A DNA stretch of 64,000 nucleotides from Tetrahymena elliotti 4EA (GCA_000231825.2 JH720300.1:75343-139342); one strand, 5' to 3'; numbered from the stretch's first letter, positions 12,829 to 26,165 are shown. Numbers and translations: made by a program. The notes: a model not told the origin generated them from the letters alone.

Positions 12829-14042
12829 TCATTATAATTCTTACTAATCAAAATGCATCATTTAGGATTGTTATTAGTAATTCATCATTTATAAATTCTA
12901 ATTATATTAATTAAAATTTCATTTTAAATAATTGCTTAAAATTATTAAAAAGTTTTGATAAAATAAATTTACTTATTGATGGTACATGTAGAGATTATTT
13001 ATTTCTAAAGGAGTTAATCCGTATTAACCTAAAAGGTGCTAAAATTGGGCTGATTCAAAGTTAGTATTTTCTTTTTAAATTTTATCAATATCTTCCATCA
13101 ATTCTTATTCCTTTTCAGATTATCCGTCTCTAAGTATTTGGTAGAGAGCTTATATGCATCCTTCAGGATTACCAGATCTATTCATAATTTCAGCTTGCTT
13201 AAAAAATTCACCATGCTTGGACTTGTCAATAACCTATTCGATTTAAGGCATTAATTAGTAGAGAGCTACTGATAACTTATGCATCAAAAGAGTCTAGAGG
13301 AAACTGTATTATGCGACCATTTGTTGCTATTATATACTGATAACTTGCATATCATATTGCATAAGGGCATTAATCATAGGGTTCATTGTTTGATTCTTCA
13401 TCTTTATTATAAATTATTAAAATTTTTCTATTTTTGTATGCTTGCTTCTAAAATTGAAATTATCTTTTTACATCTAATCTTTCACGCAATTCTTCTTTAG
13501 AATGTGCAAAATTGCATTTACTTTCATACTTGCAATTACATTATCCTATTAGTTATATTTATAAATTCAATATATGCTATTAGACAAAAATCATATACCA
13601 GTTTCCTAATCATAATATCTGCATAACTAAGATTTGTAGTTATTTTGCATAGGATTTTGCATCATAGTTGCCATACTATTCATCTTCTTGAAGGGTTTAA
13701 TCTAAATTTCATTGATTTTATTTTAAAAACAAAAGAATCAAACAATTATTTGTTATACTTATGCAGTCATTCCTCCTTATAATTCATGATCTCCCTTTTT
13801 TATTCAAAATTATTATTAATAATTGCATTTTTTGTTTAAATAGATTCTTACATGAGCAAAGGCACATTCGTTCTTTTTAGGACAATTTCCAGCTATTAAT
13901 TGATTTTTAAGAAAAATGAAATTAGAATTTAGATTAAAATAGTAGAAGGATAAACAAATGATGTCTTACTCATACTGAAATGCTTGCACAAAGCAGTTTT
14001 GTATTTATTATTAGCCATGCCAGTTTATCTTCCGTCGTTCAT
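12829..14042 (-). CDS. CCCH-type zinc-finger protein
   Basis: Probable RNA-binding regulator. Seven exons (13970-14042, 13852-13892, 13759-13794, 13599-13701, 13472-13545, 12973-13401, 12829-12897) join in phase to 274 aa. Finger 1, residues about 19-39, is a textbook C-x8-C-x5-C-x3-H (from LCKHFSM to NECAFAH) and is split by an intron after residue 24. Finger 2 is LCRYYDQ through KYESKCNFAH; with the splice sites chosen it has wider first spacing (two candidate cysteines, GQC and NC), so the exact exon edge there could differ by a few codons. The C-terminal half is Gln/Met-rich with no other domain seen. Its 5' end is only 251 bp from the divergent gene at 14294. Tandem CCCH fingers usually bind A/U-rich or other single-stranded RNA; the target is unknown. 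Confidence 0.85.
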
Positions 14043-14293
14043 TTCTTGATTTATTTTTTGTTTGTTTGTTTTTTTTTTTGAATATTTGCTAACTACTAAC
14101 TAATAATATATTTTGATCTATTTAGATATATTGAAAGGTGTCTAATTTATAATTATATTAATGTTTTTTTATAATTTACTAAATTAATAAAATAAATATC
14201 TCCAAAAATATTAAGATTGTATCTATCGATAATTATAACTTAATAATAGAGAAAAAAAAAAAATTTTTACAAAAATTAACTCTTAGAAACAAA
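14043..14293. promoter_or_regulatory. Shared divergent promoter region
   Basis: The start codons at 14042 (minus) and 14294 (plus) are separated by 251 bases containing T runs near 14060-14080 and A runs near 14250-14265. Any promoters must lie here or in the leaders. No specific motif is claimed. Confidence 0.4.
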
Positions 14294-15571
14294 ATGAATA
14301 CAATAAATCAATAACTTTAACAAAATAAAAATGAAAACATCATCCCAAATGTTGTATAAGTCTATGATATGTATCCAAACAGAATTAAAAGAGCAACAAC
14401 GAAGCACAATTCAAAAGAGTAGAATCAACAAGAACACAACCAAAGATTTGCAGAAGAAGTTTACCATTTTGTTGATGATGAACTCAAATATATTGTTTAT
14501 GAAAGAAAAGAATCATTGTTATCCAGTATCCGTGCACTCATGGAATATCAAACCTTTCATAAAGTGGAGAACTATAAAGAAGATTTTCGCACGTATTTCT
14601 AATAGGCCTCTAGGATTGAGGAAAGTAAAATTAGGTTAATACTGAACCCAAATCTAGAAGCTTACCATCCTTTCAGAAACATTTCAAATTAAAAGATAGA
14701 ATAGTTATTATATTATAAAAAACCTTCACATAGAGATTAAAATAGTGTTGATTAGTGGGGAAATTAATACTCTGTAAATGGATCCCCTATTTTAGCATTA
14801 CCATCTGTTTTTAAATATAATTAAAAAAATAATATTTATGAATTAGAAGGATAACTATCCAAGTAAATTTCTTCTTTTCCTCAAAGAGGATTTTTTGAAG
14901 CAGAAATACAAAACTTAGTGAACCACATCTCCCCCCATTTAAAATAAGTTCATGATACTTTCAAAGAAAGAACTTATGATAATATGCTATTCCACGATAC
15001 CAAGTATTATGTCAACTTTGATAGGGAAATTCATGCACTAATATCAATTACTGAAATTACTATTTCACCTTAAAACTTTTATCAGGGTCCACTTCATACT
15101 GAAGGTAATTCAACAGAAAGTGTTTTATATTCTTACCTTTATATTCCTCAATAGAATAAATAATTATCTGAAGCATAAATTACTTTTGAATGTAATCAAT
15201 AAAACATTCAATAAAAAACCATTATTAATAATATGCCTATGATGCAGCAGATAGAATTTGCCAAAAGTGACAGCTCCATCTCTCTTGGAAAGACCACTCT
15301 TGAAGAGGATTTAATGATTATCTTTCCAAACTGCAACAAACACCAAGTATCGTTTAGGAACTCTACTGATTAAATACTCACCAGAATGGTTGTAACTATT
15401 TAGGTTGTAAACCATATTGATCAGCCCTTTTCTGTAAATGATTATAATTTAGTATTTAATCATAGAGATTATAATAATAATAATTTTGCTTACAGATAAA
15501 AAAAGGGTCTTCTAAATCATAATACACATATGAATCTACAAGTTTATTTGAATAACAAACTTATAGATTGA
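14294..15571 (+). CDS. DUF4246-like protein
   Basis: Single exon, ATG 14294 to TGA 15569-15571, 425 aa, with TAA/TAG as Gln throughout. Recognisable stretches: WGNQYSVNGSPILALPSVFKY, a YELEGQ segment, a segment around REIHALISITEITISPQNF, and GPLHTEGNSTESVLYSYLY. These resemble the DUF4246 pattern in which a PLPSVYKYD block, a long gap and a GGxWHVEG..NE block follow each other. The usual HVEG is LHTEG here, keeping an H-x-E pair. DUF4246 has no firmly established activity; an iron-dependent oxygenase-like fold has been suggested from the H-x-E pattern, which I mention only as a possibility. Family assignment is from remembered pattern and should be checked by profile search. Confidence 0.65.
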
Positions 15572-16507
15572 TTCTATTATTTCATTTGAATAATTGTATG
15601 AGAATTTAGTAAAGCTTTTCTTTTTGGAGAACTAACTAATTCATAAAAATTTATTTTGATTTCATATAAACTGTTCTCATAATTGATACTTTTATTTCTA
15701 ATTAGAAAAAAATGAAATTTAAATATCCCCTTTTTTTACTTAAAAAATATTTTTAAATGAATAGTATGGCATTAATATATTTTAATCACATTCAATTGTT
15801 TTTATTGGGTAAAAATAAAAACATATTAGAATTCTTTTTAATATTTGTATATAAAATTATAAATTATCTCATCTAAATATTTTAAAGGAATTAACTGTTT
15901 TTCTATTAATATTCCTACTATTTACCTTTTCAATGATAAAACTGATTCAACAAATTTATTAAAAAATGTTAATATTCTAGAATAATGTAATTTTTTAATT
16001 TGTTGAAGCAGTTAATATAAATAAATATCCATATTTATTAATGAATGTATTTAAATTATTTTATTTTTAATTTTTTAAAGAGGTTTTTTTTGTTTGGAAT
16101 TTGTTTAAAATATTTTTCAACGTTATAAAAATGAAAGGAAATCTTACCTAAACAGTATTTTCGATATCAGAGGAAAGAATTTTTATAAATACAAAATTTA
16201 ATGGTTATAAACAAATTTTAGTTAATTAAAAGTAAATCTGATCACACAAGACTCTAGATTTGTTGTAAATTGGAATAGAACTAATAACTAGATAGAATGT
16301 CTTTATCACAAGCAGTGTTTTAGACATTTAGGTATTTAATATATGAATATAATTGATTGAGTTAGGATTTCTAAATAAAGAAAATTTAATTAATAACATT
16401 CATTTTAATAAAAAAAATATTTGTTAAAATAGACAGATCGATTGATTGATTGATACATAAATTTACAAACAAGAACTAAAATTTAGATTGAAATACACAA
16501 TCAAGAA
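15572..16507. other. Intergenic spacer
   Basis: No gene supported. Contains long A/T stretches and a short GATT tandem run at about 16438-16456 just upstream of the kinase start. Confidence 0.5.
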
Positions 16508-18804
16508 ATGGAGAAAGAAAACTGGCCCATAATTAGCAATTAATATATAGTGCATAAAAAAATAGCTACAGGAACATAAGGCAGGTATTCAATTTGAATA
16601 AAAAGAGCCCTTTCTCAATAATTTAATTCATTTTACAGCAGCAAAAAGCCAAAAGCTAATGTTTAAAGTATTTTGTGATTTTAATGTTTTATCAAAATAA
16701 AAATAGTGTAGTACTAGCTACTGATAAAGATACAAGATGTCGTTATGCTATAAAAATTTATAAAGAAAAGCAATAAAAAGATTACTTTACAAAATATGTA
16801 AAATTAGAGATGGAAAAGTTAAAAGAATCAAAGAGTTAATATATTATTCGCTTGCAAGACATATTAGTTGATGCAAATTATACCAAACCAGATAACTCTG
16901 TTATTGTAATTAATGCGATTGTTATGGAATATGCACCATATGGAAATTTTCATGATTTGATTTATCTCACTGGTCCCTTTAATGAAAAAGTTGCTAAATA
17001 TTACTTCAAATAGCTTATTCTAGGTATTTTTATTCAACAAATTAGGATTTAAGCAAATCAAGCAGTTTATTTATTTAAGCCTAGAAATATTTTATAAAAC
17101 AGATCTTAAAAAAAGGAAAACAATAAATGTTTGATTAAAAAATAAATAAATATTTTAGCTATTTTTGAAAACTAAATTTATTACAAGTTCCTTTCATTTT
17201 TGTTTTGATTATTAGGAATAAATTATTTGCATAATGAGTAAAATATTTGCCACAGAGATTTAAAACCAGATAATATGCTTCTTGATGAGAATTTAGAAAT
17301 GAAAATTTGTGATTTAGCTATGAGTGCAACTCTTTCAAATTAGCTTACAACAACAGTAGGAAATCTTCAATTTTAAGCACCAGAATTGCACAGATTAAAT
17401 TAAGTAGATGATAGTAATAATAAAGGTTATAATGGAAGAACAACTGATATATTTTCCGCAGGAGTTATTTTATTCTTAATGCTCACTGGAACTTACCCAT
17501 TTTAGACAACTAAAAATTATTCTGATACAACCTTAGATAAAATATGGCAGAGTACTAAACTAAAAGCTCAAGCAGCATAAAGTTAGACTAATTAAGATGA
17601 TTAAAAGAAGTCATCTTCCCTTCCATTCTCTTAAGAAGTAATGGATCTTACTACTTAAATGTTATAAAAAGATCCTCTTAACAGAATTTCTCTAGCAGAA
17701 ATAATATCTCATCCATGGCTTTAACAAGAAGTATATTTATTTGATTCATATATATTCTTTATAAATAATAGAATTAATTTTAATTTTAAAGGTTGACAAA
17801 AAAGAAATTACTTTTTTCATGCAAGAAAAGATAAATACTTATTTGAAAGAAACTAGAACTGAATATAGATAAAAAAAGAGCAATCAATTAGAGAAACAAG
17901 GATCCACAGGAAATCGTAACTCTTTAGGTTAATTTTTTTTTTTAATATTTTTTTTTAATAATTGAATGTAAAATATATTAGTCTATAATGGTGTTTAAAA
18001 GTTTAGATCTGATAGCTCAGGTATATATGAAAAATAAATCCTTGCTAAGGAAATGGTGGAATCTTTATAACTTGATAAAAAGACTAGATAATTCAAAATT
18101 TACTCAGTAATTTAACAACCTTTACTTCTTATTAATTATTTTGCTTTAATAAATAGGACTCTGATATTTTGATACATGATTATGAATTTGAAGCTAACCC
18201 AGAATAAGGTTGCATAGAAGAAATTAAGAAGATACTTAATTTCTTGTATTGTGAAAAATCTATCTCTAATATTGTATTAGATGATTAATTCTACAAAGTA
18301 ATTACTACTTTTTTTATTTTATCATTCTCACTCAATTCCTAATTCCTGAGATTTATTTAAAAAAATAATTTCATTTTGAAATTTTGTTTTTTCTTAAAAC
18401 GTTGAAATTATTATCACACAGACTACAGGCTGTATTTTTTTTTAACTTTTCTAAAAAAACATACCTAAATATTTTGGAATTATTTATAAAATAAAAAAAA
18501 GAAATCATTTTAATAGCATAATTTATCTTTACAATTGATTTTGAGGAAACACAATATTTATTAAATAATTAATTAATTATTTAGATTAGCTTTTTGGTTC
18601 AAGGAAGTGAGCAAAATTAGGCAGAAGTTAAGATTTCTATCAAGACTAAATAAGACTAGAAAGATGTTTATCAAATTGCTTTATCTAAAAATTAGGTTTT
18701 TATTTTATTATTAATCTAAATTAATTTTGATATAATTTATGAAATAGGGAATGAAGTCTTTAGGATTGAATATTTATTAAAGAATAAAAGAAATACTACA
18801 ATGA
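16508..18804 (+). CDS. CAMK/SNF1-like Ser/Thr protein kinase, DLA instead of DFG
   Basis: Nine exons (16508-16584, 16639-16667, 16712-17023, 17216-17730, 17792-17927, 17982-18106, 18157-18297, 18585-18695, 18748-18804) join in phase to 500 aa. N-lobe: YIVHKKIATGTQG glycine loop, then YAIKIYKEK with the ATP lysine. C-lobe: [12 protein letters not shown] catalytic loop, then ICDLAMSA where DFG is expected, so the metal-binding Asp is kept but the Phe-Gly is Leu-Ala. APE is present as QAPEL, and FSAGVILFLMLTG forms the F-helix. Exon 2 is a 29-nt microexon within the glycine-loop region. The tail ends in a small alpha/beta-like segment resembling KA1 domains of SNF1/MARK-type kinases, common in ciliate kinases of this type; that part is less certain. 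Active or not cannot be told from sequence: HRD, Lys and Asp remain. Confidence 0.9.
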
Positions 18805-19999
18805 TTCTTTTTTTGATATAAATAATAAATTTAAATAATTAAATTTGTAAATATTCTTTTCTGTAAATATTGATTTATTTATGTTTTAAGTATTGATTTT
18901 CTTTTGGATTAACCACACTAAACTTAAACTTGCTTTTTTTCTGTAAATAAGTATTTATTCTATTAAAAATAAGCAAAAAATTGATTTTTTATAAAGCATT
19001 TTTTTTAATTGAACTAATATGATTCATATTCCTTCAATAAAATTTAGATAATCAAAATATTATTTTTTTAAATATTAGTTTTTTAAAAAATAAAGATAAA
19101 CTGTTTAACATTTGTATTGAATACTAAATTTTGGAATTAATTTAATTGACTGCTTTACTTTGTCAATAAGTTAATAGATCTAATAGAAAAATGGATTTAA
19201 TTAAAAAGATTATCTCTCAAAAGATTTAAAGTTTAACAAATTTAGTTAATTATTTCATGATTTTGGTAAAAGTAAATTAGAACTAATTGGCTTACATAAT
19301 TTTTAAGATTTTTGGTCAATTTAAATTCATTTAATATTTACACAATAGAAAGCTTTTGTAATATCATTGTTTTTTCCAAATTTAAATAAATTTCGTATTA
19401 TCTAAAAGTTCCAGATTGAAATCTTTAACGAATACAAAATTCTATTTGTTTATTTTTAAAAAATAATTGAATGGAAGGAATTGAATGATTTGATATTAAA
19501 TAGTGTTCTAAAATATTTCTACAGAGTTAGTTGAAATGGGGGATTGAAAAAATAATAATTAAGTCATTTGCAAAAAGAATAGAGCCTTTGATTGGTAAGC
19601 AAATGTTAATACGAAAGATGTATTATAAATATAGAGAATGATGAGAAACAAGTATTGATCTATTAAATAATATAAAAAATGAATGAATAAATTGATATTT
19701 TTATTATTTAAAAAGAGTTTTTTTGCTTATATTTGTTAAGCTATTTTTATAGATTTTGTCTTGATGATGGTGATTTTGATATGAATGTTACTACGCCATA
19801 TGAAAAGATTAGAGGACAGTGCTGAATGTCAATATTTTTATTAAGCGTAAATAAAAGATTAGTTTGTAAGTACTTGACGAATTGAATAATAAATAAAAAA
19901 AATAAATCGCTGAAAAAGATTTAAATATATTAAATAATTCCATATCCTCACCAAATAAATAAAGAACAGTTTAAAAGTAATTAGGCAAAAAGAAGATAA
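18805..19999. other. Intergenic spacer
   Basis: About 1.2 kb of A/T-rich DNA between tandem plus-strand genes. Nothing recognised; it must hold the end of the kinase transcript and the promoter of glycogen phosphorylase. Confidence 0.5.
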
Positions 20000-22900
20000 A
20001 TGTCAGCAGTAAATCTTAATTATCTTAAGCATCAATTGATTAAATTCAAAAAATATTGATACCAATCACATCCTTTCTAACTATTCTTTTTTAATATGTA
20101 TGATTTCCTCATTCATAGTAAAAAGGCCGCTTGAGCATAAGAAGAAAGTCAATTGTCCACACAGAGCTACAAGTAGCTGGTGGTTATAGACCCGAATTCG
20201 CCTCTTCAGTAGGCAACACACCAGTAGCCAGTTCCTCAACAAGCAAGATATGGAAATTGATGGAAAAATATTTACCCAATACAAAAGAAGCTATTCAAAG
20301 CAGTGTTGTCAACCATGTTGAATATACCCTTGCTAAAACCAGATTTGATTTTACTCTCCTTCATTGCTACTAAGTAAATTAATCTTTAAAAAATTGACTG
20401 ATATTTAAATTGATTTACAGAATTAAATACTTATCAGGAGATAATTGATATTTTTAAGTTCCTCATAAGTATGGCTAATTATTATTAATCATATTTAAAC
20501 TTATTTTAATTAGGCTGTTTCTCATTCAGTAAGAGATAGATTGATTGAAGCATTTAATGATACTTACCAATATTTCAACAATAAAGATGTTAAATATGTC
20601 TATTATCTTTCACTTGAATATTTGATTGGTAGATGCTTGCAAAATGCCCTTGTAAACTTAGAACTCGAAGACCAATACAAAGAAGCTATGCTCGATATGG
20701 GATACAATTTGGAATCAGTTTATGAATAAGTAAACACATTTTTTTATTTATTACCGTTTTAATAAATTCTTCTACTATTTTTGGAATTAAATGAAAATCT
20801 TCAAAATCTACAAAAATCAAATGGTTTAACATTTTTTTAATAATTTGAATAGGAAGTAGATCCTGCTCTTGGTAATGGTGGTCTAGGGTAACAAATACAT
20901 TAATAATTTTTACCTAAATTATTTAGAATATTGATTGGAAACAAACTAAAAAAGACTAGAGAAATGAATCAATTTTTAATTAACAATTTTAAATCAGTAA
21001 ATAACAATAAAATTAATTTAAATTTTAATATTTAAAGTCGTTTAGCAGCATGCTTTTTAGATTCTATGGCTACCCTTAACTACCCTGCTTGGGGTTATGG
21101 TTTGAGATACAGTTATGGTATTTTTAGATAGTAGATTAGAGATGGTTACTAAGTAGAAGTACCTGATTACTGGTTGGATAGAGGTAATCCTTGGGAAATT
21201 GAAAGATTGGATGTTAACTTCTAAATTAAGTTCTATGGCACAGTTACAAAGAAGGTAGAAGACGGAAAGGAAAGAACTATTTGGGAAGGAAGTGAAATTA
21301 TAGTAGCTAGAGCCTATGATAATCCTATCCCAGGTTACAATACTTTCAATACAATCAATCTTAGATTGTGGAGATCACTTCCCTCTTCTGAATTCGATTT
21401 CAAGTCCTTCAACTAGGGTGACTATTTCAAGGCTCTTGAAAGTAGATAAAGAGCTGAATTTATCACAAGTGTCCTCTATCCTAATGATTCCACCTATGCA
21501 GGGAAAGAATTAAGATTGAAATAATAATATCTTTTAGTATCAGCTACTGTCCAAGATGCTATCAGGTACTTTAAATCTTTTCATTTTTTAAAAATTTTAG
21601 CAAGTTTTAAAAAAGAGTTATATTTTAGCTAGTTAGGTAGTTAGGAGTATTTTTAATTAATTTTTTAAATAGGATTTTAGATTAATAATTTACAAGAAAA
21701 TAAAAGTTAAAGCAATAAATTTATTGCCAGAATTTATAAAGTTGAAATTCTAAGTAGAAATAAAAAGATCTCTAATTTGAATTTTATTGCATTTTAATTA
21801 ATTTTATAGATTAATTTTCAATTCATTTTTTTAATATAGACGTTTCAAGAAGAAAAGAAGAGATTGGAAGGAATGGCCCAAGTATAATGCATTGTAATTG
21901 AATGATACTCATCCTGCCCTTGCTATTGTTGAATTAATGCGTGTATTGACTGATATTGAAGGTTTAGAATATGAAGAGGCTTGGGAATTGGTCTATAACT
22001 CTTTTGCTTATACAAACCACACCATCCTCCCTGAAGCTCTTGAAAAATGGGGTGTTGATTTACTTGGAAACTTGCTTCCTAGACATTTGGAAATTATTTA
22101 CAATGTAATAAAATAATTAATAAAAGTTTAAAAAATTTAAATATTTCTTTGGAATTAATAAATAATAGATCAACCATATCTTCTTAGAAAAGATCTCTAG
22201 AAAGTATCCTAATGATTGGAGAAAGCTCTCTGCTCTTTCCTTAGTTGAAGAAGGAAGCCACAAGACTATCAGAATGGCTAATTTGGTAAATAAAATATTT
22301 ATCTTTAAGAAAAAATAGTTTAAACTTCATCAATTTAAGTGAAAATAATTAATGAAACTAAAACATAAATTTTTTAAGTTTCAACATAGAGTGTTTAAAT
22401 AAATAATTAAGAATCTATTTAAGATCTTAAAAATGTGTTTACTTTTAAATTAGCTTTCTTTCTTAAAAATAAAATAAAAACTTTTTTAATTATTAAAAAT
22501 ATAGAGTATTGTTGGTTCTCATGCAGTTAATGGTGTTGCTGCTTTGCACTCATAACTTTTAACTACTAGTTTATTCAAAGATTTCTATGAGTTACGCCCT
22601 ACTAAATTCTAAAACAAGGTAATTTCTTGAATGAAATTAACTTCTAATTTTAATTTCTTTTAAATAGACTAATGGTGTTACACCAAGAAGATGGATTAGA
22701 TGTGCTAACCCTGGTTTATCTGCTTTATTGAATGATGTTGTTGGTTCTGACGACTGGGTTCTTGATATGGATATCCTCAAAAATTTCTAAAAAATAGCTG
22801 ATGATCCTGCTATCTAAAATAGATGGATGCAAGTTAAAAGATAAAACAAAGAAAAGCTTTACTGGTGGGTCAAAGAAAGATGTGGAGTAGATTTGAATAT

Positions 22901-24126
22901 TGACTCTCTCTTTGATATTCAAGTATTTTCATTCTTAGAAATATCAAAATATGAAAATTGTTAACTTATTAATTAATAATATTTAGGTTAAGCGTATTCA
23001 TGAATACAAGAGATAATTGATGAATATCCTCTACGTCATTAGAAGATATTTAGATATTAAAAAGACCCCTGCTGAAGAAAGAAGAAAATTATTTGTTCCT
23101 CGTTCTATTATGTTTGGTGGAAAGGTAAAATTAATATCTTCTAACAATTAAAAAAAATATTTTAATAAAAATAAAAGGCTGCTCCTGGATATATTACTGC
23201 CAAGAGAATTATCAGATTAGTTAATGCAGTTAGTCAAAAGGTTAATAATGATTAAGAAATAGGTGATTTACTTAAGGTTGTCTTCTTACCCAATTACAAT
23301 GTCTCAAATGCTTAAGTTATCATCCCAGCAAGTGAATTGAGTTAACATATTTCAACTGCTGGTTTGGAAGCTTCAGGTACTTCCAACATGAAATTCGTCA
23401 TGAATGGATGTTTGATTATTGGTACTATGGATGGTAATTATATCTTATTCATAATATTACTTATAAATATTAAATCATTAATAAATAAATTAGGTGCTAA
23501 TGTTGAAATAGCTGAAGAAGTTGGTGAAGACAATATGTTCATATTCGGTGCTAGAGTAGAATAAGTAGAAGAATTGAGAAATAAGGTAAATTTAATTTTA
23601 TGAGAATATTAATTATAAAATATTTATTTTTATAGATGAGAAATTAGAATTACAGAGATTACTTTGGTCCCAGATTAACTGAAGTATGTGATGCTATCAG
23701 CAGTGATTTGTTTGGTTACAAGTACGATTTAGATGCTCTTTTAGATACCATCAGAAATAAAAACGATTACTACATTCTCGGTGCTGATTTCGAATCATAT
23801 TGTGAAGCTCAACAAAGAGTAATTAATTACAATATTTGTAGAAAATTTATTTATTTTACAACTAAATAATTTAGGTTGACAATCTTTATAGAAATAAGAG
23901 TGAATGGACTAAGAAGTCAATTTTAAATAGTTTAAGATCAGGTAAATTCAGCAGTGACAGAACCATTAGATAGTATGCTGAAGAAATATGGTAAGATTTT
24001 ATCTTTTGTAAATAAGTTAGAAAAATTAAAATAAAATATTTATCAAAAAGGGATCTTGAACCATGTGAAATTCCTAATCCTTCTAAATCTGAAAAGGAAA
24101 GATTTATTCAGAAAAATTTAAATTGA
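20000..24126 (+). CDS. Glycogen phosphorylase
   Basis: Releases glucose-1-phosphate from glycogen in the cytosol, using pyridoxal phosphate. Fifteen exons join in phase to 884 aa: 20000-20008, 20119-20373, 20514-20729, 20853-20887, 21038-21565, 21840-22104, 22169-22285, 22505-22618, 22668-22922, 22987-23124, 23178-23433, 23494-23585, 23636-23818, 23875-23990, 24051-24126. Family landmarks in order: [95 protein letters not shown], and [14 protein letters not shown] with the cofactor lysine. The first coding exon is only ATG TCA GCA; no in-frame ATG exists in exon 2, which decides the start. Exon 4 is 35 nt. The N-terminus carries RRKSIV about where the animal enzymes have their regulatory serine. 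Length matches the family. Confidence 0.97.
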
Positions 24127-24907
24127 AGTAATAATTCAAAAACCTAATGAATAATACAAACAAGTGTTCAACTTTTACAAAAATAAGAAAATTTACTATT
24201 AATAATAAATACATTTTTATACTTTTTTAGAGTAAACTGTTACGTTTTTATAATATCCATGCTTAAACTCTATGTTACAGCTTGTTTTAATTTTATCAAA
24301 TCAATTAAATATTCTTTTCAATTCTACTTTTTCTTTTTACATCACACATTTTAAAAACAAAGGCATAAAAATATTTTGATTTTTTAGTTGAAAGAAGTTA
24401 AAAGAATTCCATAATTTTTTACAAAAAAAACAGCTCAGATTAACTTTAAATATATTATACTTTCATATCAGCTGACATTTATAATCTTAATTCTGAAGCT
24501 GAATTCCTTCATGTAATTTATAAATAATCAAAAGTAACTTATGAAGTGCTCATTTTACATAAGATTTTTACTAAATTCAATTTATCAACTTATTTTAGAA
24601 AAAATTAATTTTATTGCATTTGAAATTTTAGATTGATTAAAATAAGAAGAGAAAACATGATTTATGAATAAATTAATTTAAAATATTCTTTTAATGCCTT
24701 TAAACCATGAATAGTTAGTTATCTTCTTTTGAAAATTGACATATAATCTACAAAGAGTTGCAAGATTTTTTAGTCAATATTTTTAGAAATGAAATTTTTA
24801 AGATTAATAATAGAGAAAAAATGAAAAATTCAGATATCATAAAATAATTTAATTAGACAAATATTTTGTACAAGTTATAAATATAATAAAAATTGCATTT
24901 TATTCAC
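24127..24907. other. Convergent intergenic region
   Basis: Lies between the stop codons of glycogen phosphorylase (plus) and NudC (minus), so it should hold both 3' UTRs and polyadenylation signals. No gene seen. Confidence 0.5.
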
Positions 24908-26165
24908 TCATTACATAGGAGGTAAGTTCATTCCACCTGCTCCAAGATTAAATTTGCTAGGATCGAATGGTTGTCCTTTGAAAGGAGAACCTTCTGCATT
25001 CCATGCCTTCTTTAAGGCATCTAATTACTATTCTTCTTCTGAAGTAGGTAATCCCATTTGCTTTCTTTGTTATTCATACATAATTTTTCTCAAGGCACCC
25101 TATTAATTATTAAAAATGATTTGAGAAATGCATAGAAATTTTTATGATTATAATTAATCAATCAGTAAGTATTATTTTTTTACCTAAGTTTCTGAATCGA
25201 ATGAGTCTAGAGGTTTTGAATTTTCTACTTTAGTAGCATCAATTTCTTAATCTCCTTTTATAATTGTTTTCCAAATAGTTTCAACTCCCTTTTCCATAGT
25301 AATTTAAAGGAGATCACCACCATCTAAATTCCATAAAGAGTCTTCAACCTTAATTTTTTCATATAATTCACCATCTACCAAAACAGTATTTTCTGGTTTC
25401 AAAATAACTTTGAGATGATTAACTTTAAACTCTACATTTAGCTATTAAAATAATTGTTTAAATAAAATAAAAATTTTAAACTTAATTACTTCTTTAGATT
25501 TAACCTTTCTTGGTAATCTCAATTCTACTGTAATATCACTAATACTTTATGACCATTTATATTTCTCAGTTTCTCCACCATTGTAAGTAGAAATAGTGCT
25601 TGATGGTTTTTAGCTTGTTGTTTCCTTTTAGTTTAATTATTGTTTTTCTTAGTTTTCTGTTTAAACTTTCACAGGTTATGAAGGTGCTTAAGAATCTTTC
25701 TTTTGTTGAGTTTGTGTTTCTGTTGGCTACACTGTTTGTGCTTATGTTGCTTATTCATTAATTTTTTAATCTTACTCTTTCTTCTTTTTATATTCATCAA
25801 TTTTCTTTGCATATTATTCTGGGTCTTTGGCAGGGAATCTCTTGTAATGCTCATTTTAATATTAATCAAATATCTTATTAACCTAATAAATATTTAATCA
25901 TTTATAACTATCTATATTTTTTATTAGTCTAATTACTAATTGCTTAGAGTATCCAGGAAGGAATCCCATTTTGTCACCAGGGTCAGCTATTTTAATTGGA
26001 AATACATTGATGCTACTACATAGTAAATGCAAATAATTTACCTTCATAAAAGAAGTCAGTTCTTCTAAAAAGGAAATTGAACATTGAATGAAGGACTCCT
26101 TCAATGCCACCAGTTTCTTTGCAAATTGTAAAATAATAATCGTCGAATCTTAAAAGGTTTTCCAT
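24908..26165 (-). CDS. NudC-family nuclear migration protein
   Basis: CS-domain co-chaperone of the dynein/LIS1 and Hsp90 systems in other eukaryotes. Five exons (26042-26165, 25937-25986, 25490-25882, 25184-25441, 24908-25099) join in phase to 338 aa, close to human NudC (331). N-terminus: FDDYYFTI, GGIEGVLHSMFNFLFRRTDFF, the NudC dimerisation region. A charged Gln-rich linker follows, then the CS domain from YKWSQSISDITVELRLP through VDGELYEKIKVEDSLWNL and the NudC signature ITMEKGVETIWKTI. C-terminus has GLPTSEE, LKKAW, GSPFKGQPFDPSKFN and LPPM. Exon 3 start was chosen because the frame VNKIFDQYQNEHYKRFP continues smoothly from exon 2. Likely a housekeeping gene. Confidence 0.95.

Noticed and set aside
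13279..13500. Plus-strand 73-codon frame
   Set aside because: Antisense shadow of exon 6 of the CCCH gene, whose splice phases and fingers are consistent.
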